The notes under the pieces were generated by a model. The model was not told where the DNA came from. It worked only from the letters and a program-made list of their open reading frames with translations, and searched no databases. Shown piece by piece: positions 1-11,500 of a stretch of DNA of 64,000 bases. The stretch lies in the NCBI GenBank assembly GCA_911728435.2, contig OU452210.1, positions 5,208,001-5,272,000 of the forward strand, written 5' to 3'. Every line of letters starts with the position of its first letter. Position 1 is the stretch's first letter. This DNA is from Apoderus coryli (Eukaryota > Arthropoda > Insecta > Coleoptera > Attelabidae). The translations under genes were made by a program, and so were the position numbers.

Positions 1-330
1 TTAGTATAATCACATTCAGTTTATTCACATTCACTTGTTCAGATCAATCACTACGAAAGAATAAGCAGCGATATAGAGGAGGAAGAATCAGCTTCGACGA
101 GTGCGCATGCGATTTTCGAAGGATGAAACGGGCGCCGCCATGTTCCTCTATTGTTGTGCCAACTGTGGGAAATCAAATCTGGTGTTAAACTACGATTCGT
201 CTATAAAAGCGGGAATTTTAAATTCAGGCCAATATTTGTTGGCAGCTGCAAAATGTTTTTATTTTTAGTTATTTAGTTTTAATGTTTGTTTAAGTTTCAT
301 AAACAATGACATGTGTGCATTTAAGTTAAT
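1..330. repeat. Dispersed repeat, copy 1 (inverted relative to copy 2)
   Basis: Bases ~122-330 read, on the minus strand, closely match 6962-7140 on the plus strand. Shared blocks include an ACATGGCGGC box, a CCTGAATTTAAAATTCCCGC block and a CACATGTYATTGTTTAT block. The outer part, ~60-115 (GATATAGAGGAGG...), has a weaker match near 19165-19215 in the first hpo intron. No open frame or terminal structure is visible. It is probably a fragment of a moderately repeated element of unknown class. Confidence 0.7.
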
Positions 331-1515
331 GTATCCCAACCATTTCTGAAGAAAAACTCTGTTCCTGTACAATTTCAAGTTTCTTCAGAATTTACACGTC
401 CGACAATGCCAGGTACTTCTGGAATAAAACAAGGAACACAACCAGGGCAACTGAAAATTCTGATTGCAACTAATGCATCCTCATTGAGCACCGTAGCTTA
501 CGTTCTGAAGTAAATATAAGAATTGGAAAACAAAAATTTATTAATAGAACTTGTTTAAGCTACCATTGTTTCAATTGCTTTTTTTTTAAATAATTATACG
601 TAATGTTAAATGCATTCTTAACGCACCGCGCTTTTGATTGATTTTAAATAAAACAAAATGCATATTGAAAACTTACAGTCACGATTAGTTAAAAGTTTTA
701 TATAAACTTAATTTGCACCCCTTACGACGATACGCCACTGTCAATGGTAGAACATGGCGGCCTACTATATTAGCCGTTCGCGCATTTGTCAAGCTCATTC
801 TCGCTATACTCAATAAATTTATTCATTGGCTCCACTATATCTCTGGCATAGACAGACTAGAATATCTTTGCAAACAAATGACAATGTATAGGTATAAAAT
901 AAAACAAACTCTTTCTTTTTAAACTAATAACATAGAAGTCTCCATATTCCTTTTTATTAAGGGAACTTAACAATATCTACTTAGTAGATTTTTGGTAGAT
1001 TTCAAAAGTTCATACTTCGCATACTTCTCTGCTAGTAGGTTCTATAATCTCATATCTCATTTAGTATTTAGTAGATCGTCTGAGTATCAGCTGTCCATAA
1101 TCATATGTCATATGTATTGTTGGGATGGACAATAACTCTCTGTACCATGTATTTTGGAGGCCCGGATTTGTTTTTGTTTAAATTAGTCAAAAACATTACG
1201 ATTAGGAACATTTGTCTACGGTCAAAATGGATTAATGTCAATGTAATTTCTATATTTGTGTCTAATTAGGTGGTCTGGAGGTTCATGTAAAATGTACAAA
1301 TTGTGATGAGCCAAGTCAACCATATCACGCTTGTGTAGTCCCGACAAGTTAAATCACAAAATAAGTGGCTGAATCACCTGAAGGTGGAGGCCACATCATA
1401 ATAAAGTCAACCGTATACAAATTAAACAAAACGTTAAACAAATGTTTGTTTTCTTATCTGAGTAAACTTGTACCTGAAAATTATTTAGTTCTTATGATTT
1501 ATTTTATGAAGTAAA
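331..1515. other. 5' flank of PARP16, no recognisable gene
   Basis: This AT-rich stretch precedes the PARP16 start codon and presumably holds its promoter and 5' UTR. An ACATGGCGGC box recurs near 752-762, echoing the repeat at 1-330. Short open frames (for example 404-512 and 713-922) have no recognisable similarity. A convincing core promoter cannot be pinned down by eye. Confidence 0.4.
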
Positions 1516-4500
1516 ATGGATTCCAACGATGCAGATTTGGTAACGTTTAAAGATAAATTAGAAATTAAGCCAAATACTAACGCTAATTTGAGGAATAAAA
1601 CGATTTTAGAAAAATGTGCTACGGTCGCAATAGAAGATTGCCAAAAGTTGTTGATGGAAAATCCAGTAGGCTGTGACTTCACTATTTGTTTATTTATAGC
1701 AGCTTTAAAATCTTTTAGGGCTGACACGTGCCTTCGTCCATTTCCGCTATATCTTCTAGCCAGTGATAAGGAGAAAGACTTCAAATTCTTGGTAAGTTAC
1801 ACAAACTAGGAGTAAACCTGCATTATATATTCATAGAATAATTCGTCTGACTACGCATCACTAGAGTGAGACATTAATTCAACCATAATATAACATTTAA
1901 AAAGTAATAAGAATCCGATATTTATTTACACATGTTAGGTTATGGAATCGTTGCTCTACGAGGGTGGTAGGATAATTTATGAGTCTACTACCAATAGGCG
2001 TTATCCTATGCGAAATATCGATTTTCACTATCTATGTCGCTTCCATATTTTATTGCCAGTTATATAACAGAGAACTTAACCTCAAAATGAACCAATGCTA
2101 ATTGTGAAAGTTTTTTGTACTTTTTATAAAAATATAAAATGCGAGTCAGGTGAGCGGTAGGTGATCATGTCACCACCACCTAATGAAAGCTTTGTTTTTA
2201 CAAGAAGCAGTACAAGTATTAAGTATTGGGACAAGAACTTAAAATTTTAAGTATTACATTTATAATGTTAAAAAGAAAATTAGGTACCTACCTAAGTCCT
2301 CTTTTTGTAATTAGTATTCATGATGGTGTTTATTTAATAAAACGGTGCTACTTTTTAAGCAATTGAAGATGCTAGAAATATAATTTCGATAGCGCTTTTT
2401 TTTAGATACAAACGAAAAATAGTTATGTCTTCCATAGTATCGACTTTTGGGAATATTAAGGTGAGATTTTTTTTTTAAATTTAGATACTTTATTATGCCT
2501 AATAATTATATGTACAGAGTAGCTTGCTTTTAGCTTTTGAAATACAGGGCGATTTGTGAAAAATGCCAAATCCTATTTTCTTAAATATTTCGACAACTTT
2601 TGATTTTCGAGAGAAAGTTTTAAATCAAAAGTTTAATGGTTCTAACTTCTAATATATCTATAACATGAAAATGAACACGTCTTAACGTTTCGTTTTGCAG
2701 CTGCCACCATCAAATTTGTTTTTTTCAATGGTAGTCATCATCAATGAAGTTCAATAAACACAATTTAGAATGTAATTAAGAATTTTGAAGATCGAAATAT
2801 GTAATGCCAAGCAAATATATTGTTGGCATAATATGTCAATTGTAATCAGGGCACACTTGATTATTTTCAGAACAATAAACAATAAGTTTTAAGCTGAAAT
2901 ATCTCAAGAACGGCTGAACCTAATACCAGTGGCGAAGCGTCCATGTAACCACTGTTACCATTGGTAACAGTTAAAAATCTTGAAAAGAAATATTTTATAA
3001 CTACTAACTGTAAAATAATTTTATTTATTTTTTTACCAACCGCAATATGTAATAATTCAGTAATTAATCAACGAAATTAACCAAATCGACTAAAATAATT
3101 CGCTCTATACTGTCTGGGTTATGCATTTCGTAGATAAGATATTTATAATAAACAAAATCCGTATATAACCAAAACAGTCTCGCGAGATAACACGATACAT
3201 CTGTATCGCTTGACTAGACTGAATGTTACCACTTTCGTTTATGGATACGCGTGATGGTCCGTGTCTGGCTGCGTACTTCCATTCTACAGCGTGGGGGCGT
3301 CGCGATATTATGTACGCTTGTTACCATTTTTCGTTTTGGTTACTCGTTAGTCATTACACAGAATAGGCTGCGGGATACAGTGTGCGTGCAATTAAATAAA
3401 TAAACATAGATGAGTGCCGCTGCGTAATCGATCAACTACTTGAAAAGTCCTTCTCCTTGTATAATTTTGAAGAAAAAAAGGAGATCATTGAAAATGGAAG
3501 ACCAACACCTATTTTAAATAATTTAAAAAAGGAATCAAAAAAAGTAGTTCGATATTTTAAATTTGAAATAATGATAACTCTTGGTTGCCTGGATTAGCCT
3601 TCGGAATTTTTACTTAAAAAAAATGATTTTAAAAAAAAGTTTAAATAAAATACCTAAAATGAGCAAAAAATAAACTTTTTTTTTAAAGATAAGATTTTTC
3701 ACATCTGGTATGGTAACACTTTAGAAAAAGCCACGCGTCGCCACTGGCTAATACCAATAACCTATAGCAACTTCGCTTGTAATATAGAGGGTGTTCCATT
3801 TAAAATATAAGACAATTTTCAATCAATTTTGCAAACTAAATGTTTTAATTCCAATAGTTCTAAAAGATACTAGAGCAGATACCCTAAAAGTTTTGTATTT
3901 AATTTTTTTTCTATCTTCCATAATAACGGCTCAGGTGGGTGTCAAAATATAATGAACCCTGTATATTCATCGCAGATTGTGTAACAGTTTTGCGAAAAAC
4001 AAAAAAGTAGTCAAATTGGTACTCTGTGCAATTCCAACTTGATTCCCAGCGACTTTTAGCTGTCCCCCGCTAGGCGTGTCTCGTGTTGGCTTACTTCTTG
4101 TCGGGCTATATTTGTGAACTTTGTGGGCGCCATTGATGCGTACTATAATTATTATGAACATATAATTCAGGATAACGAACCTATGTACCTAGCTGTGTTT
4201 AGTATATGTATTTGTTTCTATTTTAGAGAAATGTTTGTGCTAATATTCCTTGCATTCAGTCGATAGTAAGTTCCCCAAGATCTTGCTCGGAAGATGTTTG
4301 GCAATTATTAAATTGGTTGCTTATAAAGAAGCAATACCCTGTATTAATTCCCGTTAAAAAGGTAAGCCCGAAAAATTGCCTCTATTTCATCAAGAAATTG
4401 TTCAAAAGGTGATTTTGAGATATAGTGTCACACAGAAATTGCGCATCATAGGGAATTTGTTTTTCCTTAGCATTTCATTAAACTTCAGCGAAACATTTTT

Positions 4501-5753
4501 TAATAATTTTTTCAAATACCGAATACGCGTTTTGAAAAAATAGAAACAAATAAATAATTTCCCCAGACGACGCGAAGGGTGAAACTTGGTACATGGGTAA
4601 AAAAGTAAAATACAAACAATTTTTACCCTTTGACATTTTAAAAAAACATGTCAATTTTGGGAAAGTCATGTGACCGCTCATATGCATGTCATTTGGCACC
4701 ATTTTTAAAGCAAAAAAATCCCATTTGACGCATACTTTCTGTGTGACACTGTATATCTAGAAAACATTATTCGGTAATATTAAAATTAAATGTTGTACCT
4801 AATTGATTTTTTTTATAAAAAAAAAAATTAAAATGGCATACAGTTAAATAATTTAATTCTGTTCCTCGGCTGCTTTGGTTATAACATGTATTTTTATTTT
4901 TTAGCATACAGTTCCGTTAATATTTGAGAATGAACACACTATACCTCATTATATCTTTGAAGTAAGATATGCAGAGAAGTTCGAAAAAAGTTGGCAAAAT
5001 AGAATACAGAATAAAGACATATTAAGTGCATTTCATGGAAGTCATGTACAAAACTTCTACTCAATTTTAAATTTTGGGTTGCAGCAAAACTTTAGTTGCG
5101 ATAAGGTACGTTTGTCTACTATATTTAATGCCCATGTTTATTCAATTTCATTGCGATTAAATGCAACAAGTAGATCCCCCGTGAAAAATATACAGGGTGT
5201 CCGGTAATTTAGGATGGCCCAGGAATGCGTACCTAAAACTTGGGAGATTTACTTACTCACATGGGTTTGATTACATTTAAAAAATATATATACCTAGGTA
5301 AAATTTGTCAATTTTCACCAACATGAGAATTTAAATTTCAGGATGTTTTATTTGGAAAGGGAATATATTTATCAAATGAACTGTCTATGTGCATGAATTA
5401 TGCTCCTTTTGGTGAGACCTGGGAAAACAGTTGTTTGGGTACCAAACATAGCATCATAGCCGTTTGTGATATTATCAATGATCCTGAAAAAGTGAAAAGC
5501 AAAAGTATATATTTACTAACATCATAATGAATTTTTAAAAACAAAATTGATTTTAGATTCCACCAACATAGATGAAGTTATTCCAGAAAAATATTTTATT
5601 GTTACAGATAGCGATTTAGTGAAATTGAGGTATATTTTGATATATAAACAAAAGACTCCTTCATTTGTTGGTTCTTTTATAAAGAAAAATATATTTCTTA
5701 TTGTATTATTCATGTACATCGCAATGCTAGTCGGAATTGGTATTTTTAAGTAA
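1516..5753 (+). CDS. PARP16: PARP16-type mono-ADP-ribosyltransferase, complete, 5 exons
   Basis: Exons are 1516-1791, 4227-4361, 4905-5105, 5342-5504 and 5557-5753. All junctions are GT-AG and the frame is kept (972 nt, 323 aa, very close to the human protein's length). An in-frame TGA at 1507-1509 supports the ATG at 1516. The N-terminal helical part contains a LRPFP motif like the human protein. The ART fold follows: HGS at residues 181-183 (NAD-binding His), GIYLS at 211-215 (Tyr213) and KYFIVTD at ~270-276, giving the H-Y-Y arrangement of the family. The C terminus (~296-320) is a hydrophobic helix ending in GIGIFK, as expected for an ER tail anchor. Known family role: transfer of single ADP-ribose units at the ER membrane, with the stress sensors PERK and IRE1 as reported mammalian targets. 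Two AATAAA signals lie at 5831 and 5842. Function is inferred from homology. Confidence 0.93.
2927..3746 (+). mobile_element. Non-autonomous hAT element in PARP16 intron 1
   Basis: Terminal inverted repeats CAGTGGCG (2927-2934) and CGCCACTG (3739-3746), extended imperfectly by AGCGT/ACGCG, enclose 820 bp. The flanks are CCTAATAC and GCTAATAC, a 7/8 match to an 8-bp target duplication, as hAT elements make. The interior contains a decayed reading frame at ~3418-3597 that resembles the N terminus of ZMYM/TTF-zinc-finger hAT transposases (a VIDQLL...FEEKKEIIENGRPTP block, then ...LGCLD and stop). The catalytic part is missing, so this copy cannot move by itself. It sits in the sense orientation in the intron. 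Confidence 0.8.
3782..3966. mobile_element. Small MITE-like element in PARP16 intron 1
   Basis: The ends at ~3782-3812 (AGGGTGTTCCATTTAAAATA) and ~3940-3966 (rc: ATACAGGGTTCATTATATTT) are imperfect inverted repeats about 185 bp apart. Such ...CAGGGTG... ends also occur singly elsewhere in the window (5192, 18490, 40873, 48568). No coding content is seen. The class is uncertain; Tc1/mariner-like MITE is the simplest reading. Confidence 0.45.
4423..4751. mobile_element. Tc1/mariner-type MITE in PARP16 intron 2
   Basis: The ends AGTGTCACACAGAAA (from 4424) and, on the other strand, CAGTGTCACACAGAAA (from 4751) form near-perfect inverted repeats 329 bp apart. The element is bordered by TA on both sides (4421-4422 and 4752-4753), the target duplication of the Tc1/mariner superfamily. 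No transposase is present. The open frame inside on the minus strand has no recognisable similarity. Confidence 0.75.
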
Positions 5754-6102
5754 CATAATATATAACATATTTATTTTATATTTGTTTTACAAAATACATG
5801 ATACCTAAGTATTTTCTTTCTTTCTATATTAATAAAAATGCAATAAACCGCTGTTTTCTTAATTAAAATAATAATAATAATACTGTATTGTCTAACAGTT
5901 CCGCAATCCAATTACAAGACAATTTGACAATATATTTAGTTTAAAACTAGATTAATTAATTAGTCTAACAATCCATACCAGATTAAATTAATTTAATTAC
6001 CTAAACAAATTTGAAACAGCAAAAATTAAATTAAATGTTATGTTAATAATAAATAAAAGGCGTCTGTTAAACAAAATATTCGTATATATGCTTAAATCAC
6101 AT
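5754..6102. other. PARP16 3' flank
   Basis: This AT-rich stretch holds the probable PARP16 polyadenylation region (AATAAA at 5831-5836 and 5842-5847) and no open frame worth calling. It runs up to the first hammerhead-bearing palindrome. Confidence 0.5.
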
Positions 6103-6142
6103 GCCAGACATGTTTCGGAAACAAGGTTCCATCTTCAGTGGC
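6103..6142 (-). ncRNA. Hammerhead ribozyme motif (left arm of divergent pair)
   Basis: Read on the minus strand: helix I strand GCCA, core CTGAAGA, an extra T, helix II GGAA/TTCC with a 6-nt loop, GAAA, then CATGTC followed by TGGC. GCCA and TGGC pair as helix I, and cleavage would follow the C of GTC. ACATGT is self-complementary, so helix III could form between two copies. The core fits CUGANGA...GAAA. The unpaired U before helix II is a departure from the classic core. It is an exact mirror of the motif at 6401-6440. Confidence 0.75.
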
Positions 6143-6400
6143 GTAACAGAATCTATACAGCATTTATACTATGATATGCACGAACAAACAATTCAAACAC
6201 CAACATAGTTACAACTAAAGTTGTATACATATATGTATGTATATATTACAACTATTAAAGTTAAGTTAAGGTTATTATCTTATTAATTTCAATATGTTTA
6301 TTTTCTAAAAATTGTATAAACATTTTTCACAGAATGTGCGTGTATATGTTTGAATTGTTTGGTGGCTCATATCATCGAATGAATGTATACATTCTGTTAC

Positions 6401-6440
6401 GCCACTGAAGATGGAACCTTGTTTCCGAAACATGTCTGGC
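6401..6440 (+). ncRNA. Hammerhead ribozyme motif (right arm of divergent pair)
   Basis: GCCA 6401-6404, core CTGAAGA 6405-6411, extra T 6412, helix II GGAA 6413-6416 with TTCC 6423-6426, GAAA 6427-6430, CATGTC 6431-6436, then TGGC 6437-6440 pairing with GCCA. Predicted cleavage lies after 6436 (GUC). The helix III segment ACATGT is palindromic and too short to fold well on its own, as in the minimal hammerheads of retroelements, which are thought to act as dimers. The LINE fragment begins immediately downstream. Confidence 0.78.
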
Positions 6441-6443
6441 ATG

Positions 6444-6928
6444 CATATTCTCTCAATTAAGATAAATATAGATGAATCTTATGAAGCATATCTCTTGCAA
6501 GTACAGGCCTCCGTTAGAGAGCTATGGAAATTTATTCAAAACAAAAAACGAAAATCTCGTATACCCGGTTTAATGCATCTCAGCACAGGTGAATCCCAGT
6601 CAAGTCCGGATAGTATCGTAAATGCCTTCGCGGATTACTTTCAAAGTGTATTTGTTCCCGCCACCGCATCTGCTCTAATCAATCCAGATGTTGGTGATGG
6701 CTCTATTACAGTGGACAATTACTTTTGATGACGTGCTAAAAGCTATGAGAAAGCTTAAACCCAAAATGACCTCAGGCTGCGACAACGTCCCTGCTTTCAT
6801 TATTAGGGATTGTGCGTATGTGTTGGCTGAACCATTATCCATTATATTCAACAAGCTAATTCAATTAAATACGTTTCCCACTGCTTGGAAGTTGGCGCGA
6901 GTTTGTCCTGTACATAAGTCGGGGAATG
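6444..6928 (+). mobile_element. Jockey-like LINE fragment (linker and start of RT)
   Basis: Two overlapping frames join by one frameshift near 6715. The first (~6468-6715) encodes the linker between endonuclease and RT, including RELWKFIQNKK and VNAFADYFQSVF. The second (~6716-6928) encodes the start of the RT domain: KLKPKMTSGCDNVPAF, then FPTAWKLARVCPVHKSGN. This order and wording are typical of jockey-type elements. The fragment stops before RT catalytic motif A, where similarity to the dispersed repeat (copy 2) takes over. It lacks endonuclease, RT core and tail, so it is inactive. Confidence 0.8.
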
Positions 6929-6961
6929 CCGGTGTTTTTATAGTTTTCCACGATTTTACAA

Positions 6962-7140
6962 CACATGTTATTGTTTATAAAACTTAAACTAAACAAGTTA
7001 AAATAAAAACATTCTGCAGCAACATAAAATAGCGGCCTGAATTTAAAATTCCCGCTTTAATAGACGAATCGTAGGTTAACACCAGATTTGTTTTCCCACA
7101 GTTGACACAACAATAGAAGAACATGGCGGCTCCCATTTCT
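6962..7140 (+). repeat. Dispersed repeat, copy 2 (inverted relative to copy 1)
   Basis: This segment matches the minus strand of 122-330 over about 180 bp with a few small indels, including the ACATGGCGGC box near 7121-7130. Copies 1 and 2 bracket PARP16 in opposite orientation. It truncates the LINE fragment just upstream. Confidence 0.75.
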
Positions 7141-7240
7141 TCTAGATCTCTGGGTTACATCTTCGGTGGTTCTACCATGCTATCAGCACTCGATAAAGTG
7201 AATTAATATCAATCTGCCCACATTGATAGATTAGGTTTGT

Positions 7241-7766
7241 TAAAATGAAAAATAATTTCGTGAGATAGCCTACAAAATTACTGGTGTTACCTACACAAGG
7301 GATTTTGTTTAATTTAGCAGGGTCTCATTCTAATTCAGTAGAACCTATAACCCAAAATAATATTTTGAGTGATGTTAGCAGAAGGATAAATGGTCTCTTG
7401 CTATTGTTTTGTGTTTGCACTATTTTTATTTTCTATTTCTACGGCGGAGTTACCTATACATTGGATTGTTTCGACCTCTGTATGTATGTATGTGTGGGAT
7501 ATAAATTTACTATGTGTATGTAGATTTCGATGGTACGGTTTACATATATCTACTGTTGTATATCTCACTGTGCTTAAATGCAGGCCGATATTGTAGATGG
7601 GCAACGACTATGGTACTCTGACGAGCTCATAATAAGACCAAAACGAATTCGTCAGTATCGTCGGGTTACTGAATTAGACTGAGGCCCTGCTAAATTAAAC
7701 AAAATCCTTTGTGTAGGTAACACCAGTAATTTTGTCCGCTATGCCACGAAATTATTTTTCATTTTA
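7241..7766. mobile_element. Foldback/MITE element with ~105-bp terminal inverted repeats
   Basis: The left arm (7241-7345) and the right arm (~7660-7766, reversed) match over about 105 bp with few differences. Both contain AAAATGAAAAATAATTTCGT, TTACTGGTGTTACCTACACA and GGATTTTGTTTAATTTAGCA. The ~315 bp between them hold no gene. A diverged relative in the opposite orientation lies at 42555-42775. No target duplication is obvious. It sits between PARP16 and SLC25A32. Confidence 0.75.
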
Positions 7767-8532
7767 TTATATTCACGGACACAAATTAATTGTATAGATT
7801 AGATTTGTGTCAATTTAAGCAGCAAAATGCTTAACCATAACTGTTTTAGTTTACATAATATACAATGTGGATTTGCGTTATAAAATATCTTGAAATAATT
7901 TGAACATTGATTTCAAAAAAGTTGGTCGACTTTTGTAAGACTCGAATCGATGTTACATTTAGAGTTATTGACATTTTACTACCCATATTCTGTCACTTGT
8001 GTGTTGAGACCAGAGATATGGAGCATATCTCTGTTTGTGACCTCAGACAATCTTTATATATTTGTCTCAGGTTGTGACAGCGTATTTTGTTTGTCTAAAC
8101 GTATTTCGCGTTATCCGCAATTTTCATTCATCTGTCAGAGTTCCTTTTAAATTTGATTGACAGTTAACTGAGAAATATCCTTAAAACGTTTAATAGTTTA
8201 TATAATTTTGACAGTTTGCCGTTCGATTTGTAAAAAAATGTGAGGTAAGCCTAGATGATTATGTCAGATCTGCCCATCTGAATTGAGTTTGTAGAGTGTA
8301 ACGCCTATTGTGTTGTTTGCTATGAGTTTCTTTATGTTCTGAAAGATCTTTCATTTGTATTATTATTTCGTAAATGTGTTTTGCGTTTTAGTGTATTTTG
8401 CAAATATTTTGCACGTGAGTTGTTTTGCAAATTTCGTGAAAAACATGAGTGGTTCAATTTTTTAATTACATAACCTTCATAAATTAATCGAACAATTTGA
8501 GTACAACGAAATTTGTGTAATTTTAGTTTTGT
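7767..8532. other. 5' flank of SLC25A32
   Basis: No coding potential is recognisable. The region should hold the promoter and 5' UTR of the downstream carrier gene. An in-frame TAG at 8524-8526 closes the frame just ahead of its start codon. Confidence 0.4.
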
Positions 8533-11500
8533 ATGTCTGTAGCAAAAGTCCAAGATGAAGTGCCAATCCGCTTTGAATCTAGCAATAACTCTGGTCAACA
8601 GCTAAATCCAACAATGAAAGGTCAGACCAACAGTAATAACAGTTTTAGTATATTCACCCATGTGAAATACCAGCATTTACTAGCTGGTATTTCAGGTGGT
8701 GCAATATCAACATTGTTACTCCATCCTCTGGATTTGATGAAAATTAGATTTGCAGGTGAGTAGTTATTCTTATATTTTTTTTTGTTAGATATCTGTGATA
8801 CAACACATGAAAGTGTAGACAATATTATGATAAAGAGTATTCTCTAAAGCTACTAGTTACTATACTATAGTTTCATAAAAAGGTTATATGCCACAATCTC
8901 ACCAGGGCCAATTTTACTGGAAGAGAACTTAAAAAAGGAACACTTCCAAAAAGTAGGGGTATGTTGTTGTTTGAAACAAAACATTAATAGGTATATGTAG
9001 AATATTAAGCTTTGACAATAAAACGTTTTCTTGCACGCTTGAAAAGATATATTATATACATTTTAAAATCGTCAGCGGAGACTTAAGCTAAGGAGCAGAG
9101 CACTAAGATAAATCATTGTTATATGCGTTTCAAAATATTTATTTGAGAAGTCTTAATTACAATCTCCCATGTTTTTGTTTAATTTTGGATTCTTTAAATA
9201 GTTCTTTATATCCTAAAGAATATTTTTTATTTATAGTAAACGATGGGCGTGCAGCTGTTCCACAATACAGTAGCCTTTCTAACGCTTTTTCGACAGTTGT
9301 TCAACAAGAAGGGTTACGAGGACTCTATAAAGGAGTAGCTCCTAATGTGTGGGGTTCAGGAAGTGCCTGGGGATTCTATTTCCTATTGTAAGTTCTTTTG
9401 TACTTCTATATCTATCTATTCTTCATATACTTAGTAGTTGAAAAGTTATACGTAAGTACCTTTAATATAATTCAAAGTACCATTAAGGTCGAAATAGGCC
9501 CAAATAAATAAAACGTAAGATTTCACCCGCCCTACGTTATTAACATTTCCCATGTTTAAAATACAACACCTTAAAAATTATTTTAATATATTCTTTTATT
9601 GCATAAAATACGTCTACTACACAAAACGATTTATATATATATGTTGAAATCTTCAAAATCACCCAGACATGTTTCGGATCATATGTCCATCATTAGTGGC
9701 TTAAATAACCTTAATTTAGGATATGAATGTCAGGGTTGTGTTTATAGGATTTGCTTAGGATTCAAATATCTATATATATCTGTAATTAATTACATTATTT
9801 GAGATATACTTAACTACATTATTATGTATCTTACCATTTTGTCGAAATCAAATTTTAGTGAAAATTATATAAAAAATTAAGTAAGATAAAATGAAATAAA
9901 ATCAAGTCATACCATTAATTTACTTCAGAAAATAACATAAATATATTTTATTTCAATAAATTGTTACAAAAATAAATTATCTTGTTAACTTATGTATGTA
10001 GTACATTTCTCGTGGAAGGTTAATCTATTCCATTTTGATTTGTTTGTCCTATTTCGACATCGAATGGAGGTTTGAATAACAGTAAAGACATGATTTGTTA
10101 GGTATGTGTTTGTTTTTAGCTACAACTCAATTAAGAATTGGATACAGGCTGGCGATACTCAATATCCATTAGGTCCCAGCCTCCACATGTTGGCGGCAGC
10201 TGAAGCAGGTGTACTTACCCTTTTAGTGACAAACCCGATATGGGTGGTGAAAACAAGGATGTGTTTACAATATGGCATTGAAGGCAAAAACGCTTGTCAG
10301 AATAATCCTACATTTTATTCAGGCGTGAGTGACGCTTTGGTTAAAATATACAAAACTGAAGGAATGCGAGGTTTATACAGGGTCAGTTAAATGATGAGAT
10401 AAAAATTATGGGTTATTGGGTGGAAGATTGGGTTTCCTTATATACTCTTTACAGGGTTTTGTTCCTGGAATGTTTGGAGTTACACATGGTGCCCTGCAGT
10501 TCATGACTTATGAGGAAATGAAAGCATTTTACAACAGTTATCGAAAATTACCACTTAATAATAAGCTTGTAAGTAAATTTTTTAGTTTTGCTACTCATAA
10601 TTTGCAGCAATATACTTTTTGCTCCTCCGTATTTATTTGATTCCTAGGATTATAGAGAGTAATTTCTGTTAAATTCTCGAAACTTGTTTGTTCAGCAGGA
10701 AAAATATTGTTATCGTTATGTTAAAACTACACAACACTACGAAATACATACATAAAGGGCTTTTAACATTTTGGAATTTGTAGTTGAGTCCTACTTGTTC
10801 CCGGATTTTTTTTTATTACAAAATCGGCCTAATCGTTTAATTCTCAGAGCATCTTGCACCGCAACGGAAATACATTGGCTTTGTATTCACTTTCAACTAC
10901 GAATTGGTGCTTTTGCTTGTACCACGCGACTCCCTGAGGGCTAATTGTCCGATTGGTACCAACTACAGCTCTTGATGTTACTGTTTCCCAAGAATAAATC
11001 ATTCTGTTACCCTTCCTAAACAATACGATACGCTGATGGGCTGTAGTATTGGGGAATTACCAGATAGTCCAGTCTGCTTTTGGTTGCATATGGTCCCTGC
11101 TTAATTTTAATGACCAGGAAAGTTTTGAAACAACCTATCTCAAGAATTACAACGGCAATTGTTAGACCACCCGAACAAATGCCTCCACTTTTTCCTATCG
11201 ATCACCCAAAGAAAAAACTCAACTGAAAAATTAGAATTACGTTTTAAGAATAAACGAAAGAAACAACCATACATATTTCAAGACACCAGGCCTCATCATC
11301 AGTGGTTCAGTTACGGGTTTACAAAAAGCTAGCTAGCATATTGTATTAGGTATATTATTATATATTACCTTTAATTATGAATTTAGTTGGTTGTTTTAAC
11401 AAAAAAAAAATCATGAAGTTATATGTATAGCACATGATATATAATACATTGGTATAATCTTGTTTTCAGGTATTATTCTTATTGTCCTGTGAGACGTACT

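Larger units (their letters stand above)
6103..6440. repeat. Palindromic element tipped by two hammerheads
   Basis: The segments 6103-6200 and ~6330-6440 are inverted repeats of each other. The outer ~50 bp are identical and contain the hammerheads; the next ~50 bp, including a CAAACAATTCAAAC block, are diverged. About 130 bp of AT-rich spacer separates the arms. The two ribozymes point outward. Penelope-like elements often carry inverted terminal segments, which is one possible source. No target duplication was found by eye. Confidence 0.7.

Noticed and set aside
1262..1345. CTNCDEPSQPYHACVVP peptide, zinc-finger-like
   Set aside because: Very short, flanked by stops, no partner exons. Not enough to call a PHD or other finger.
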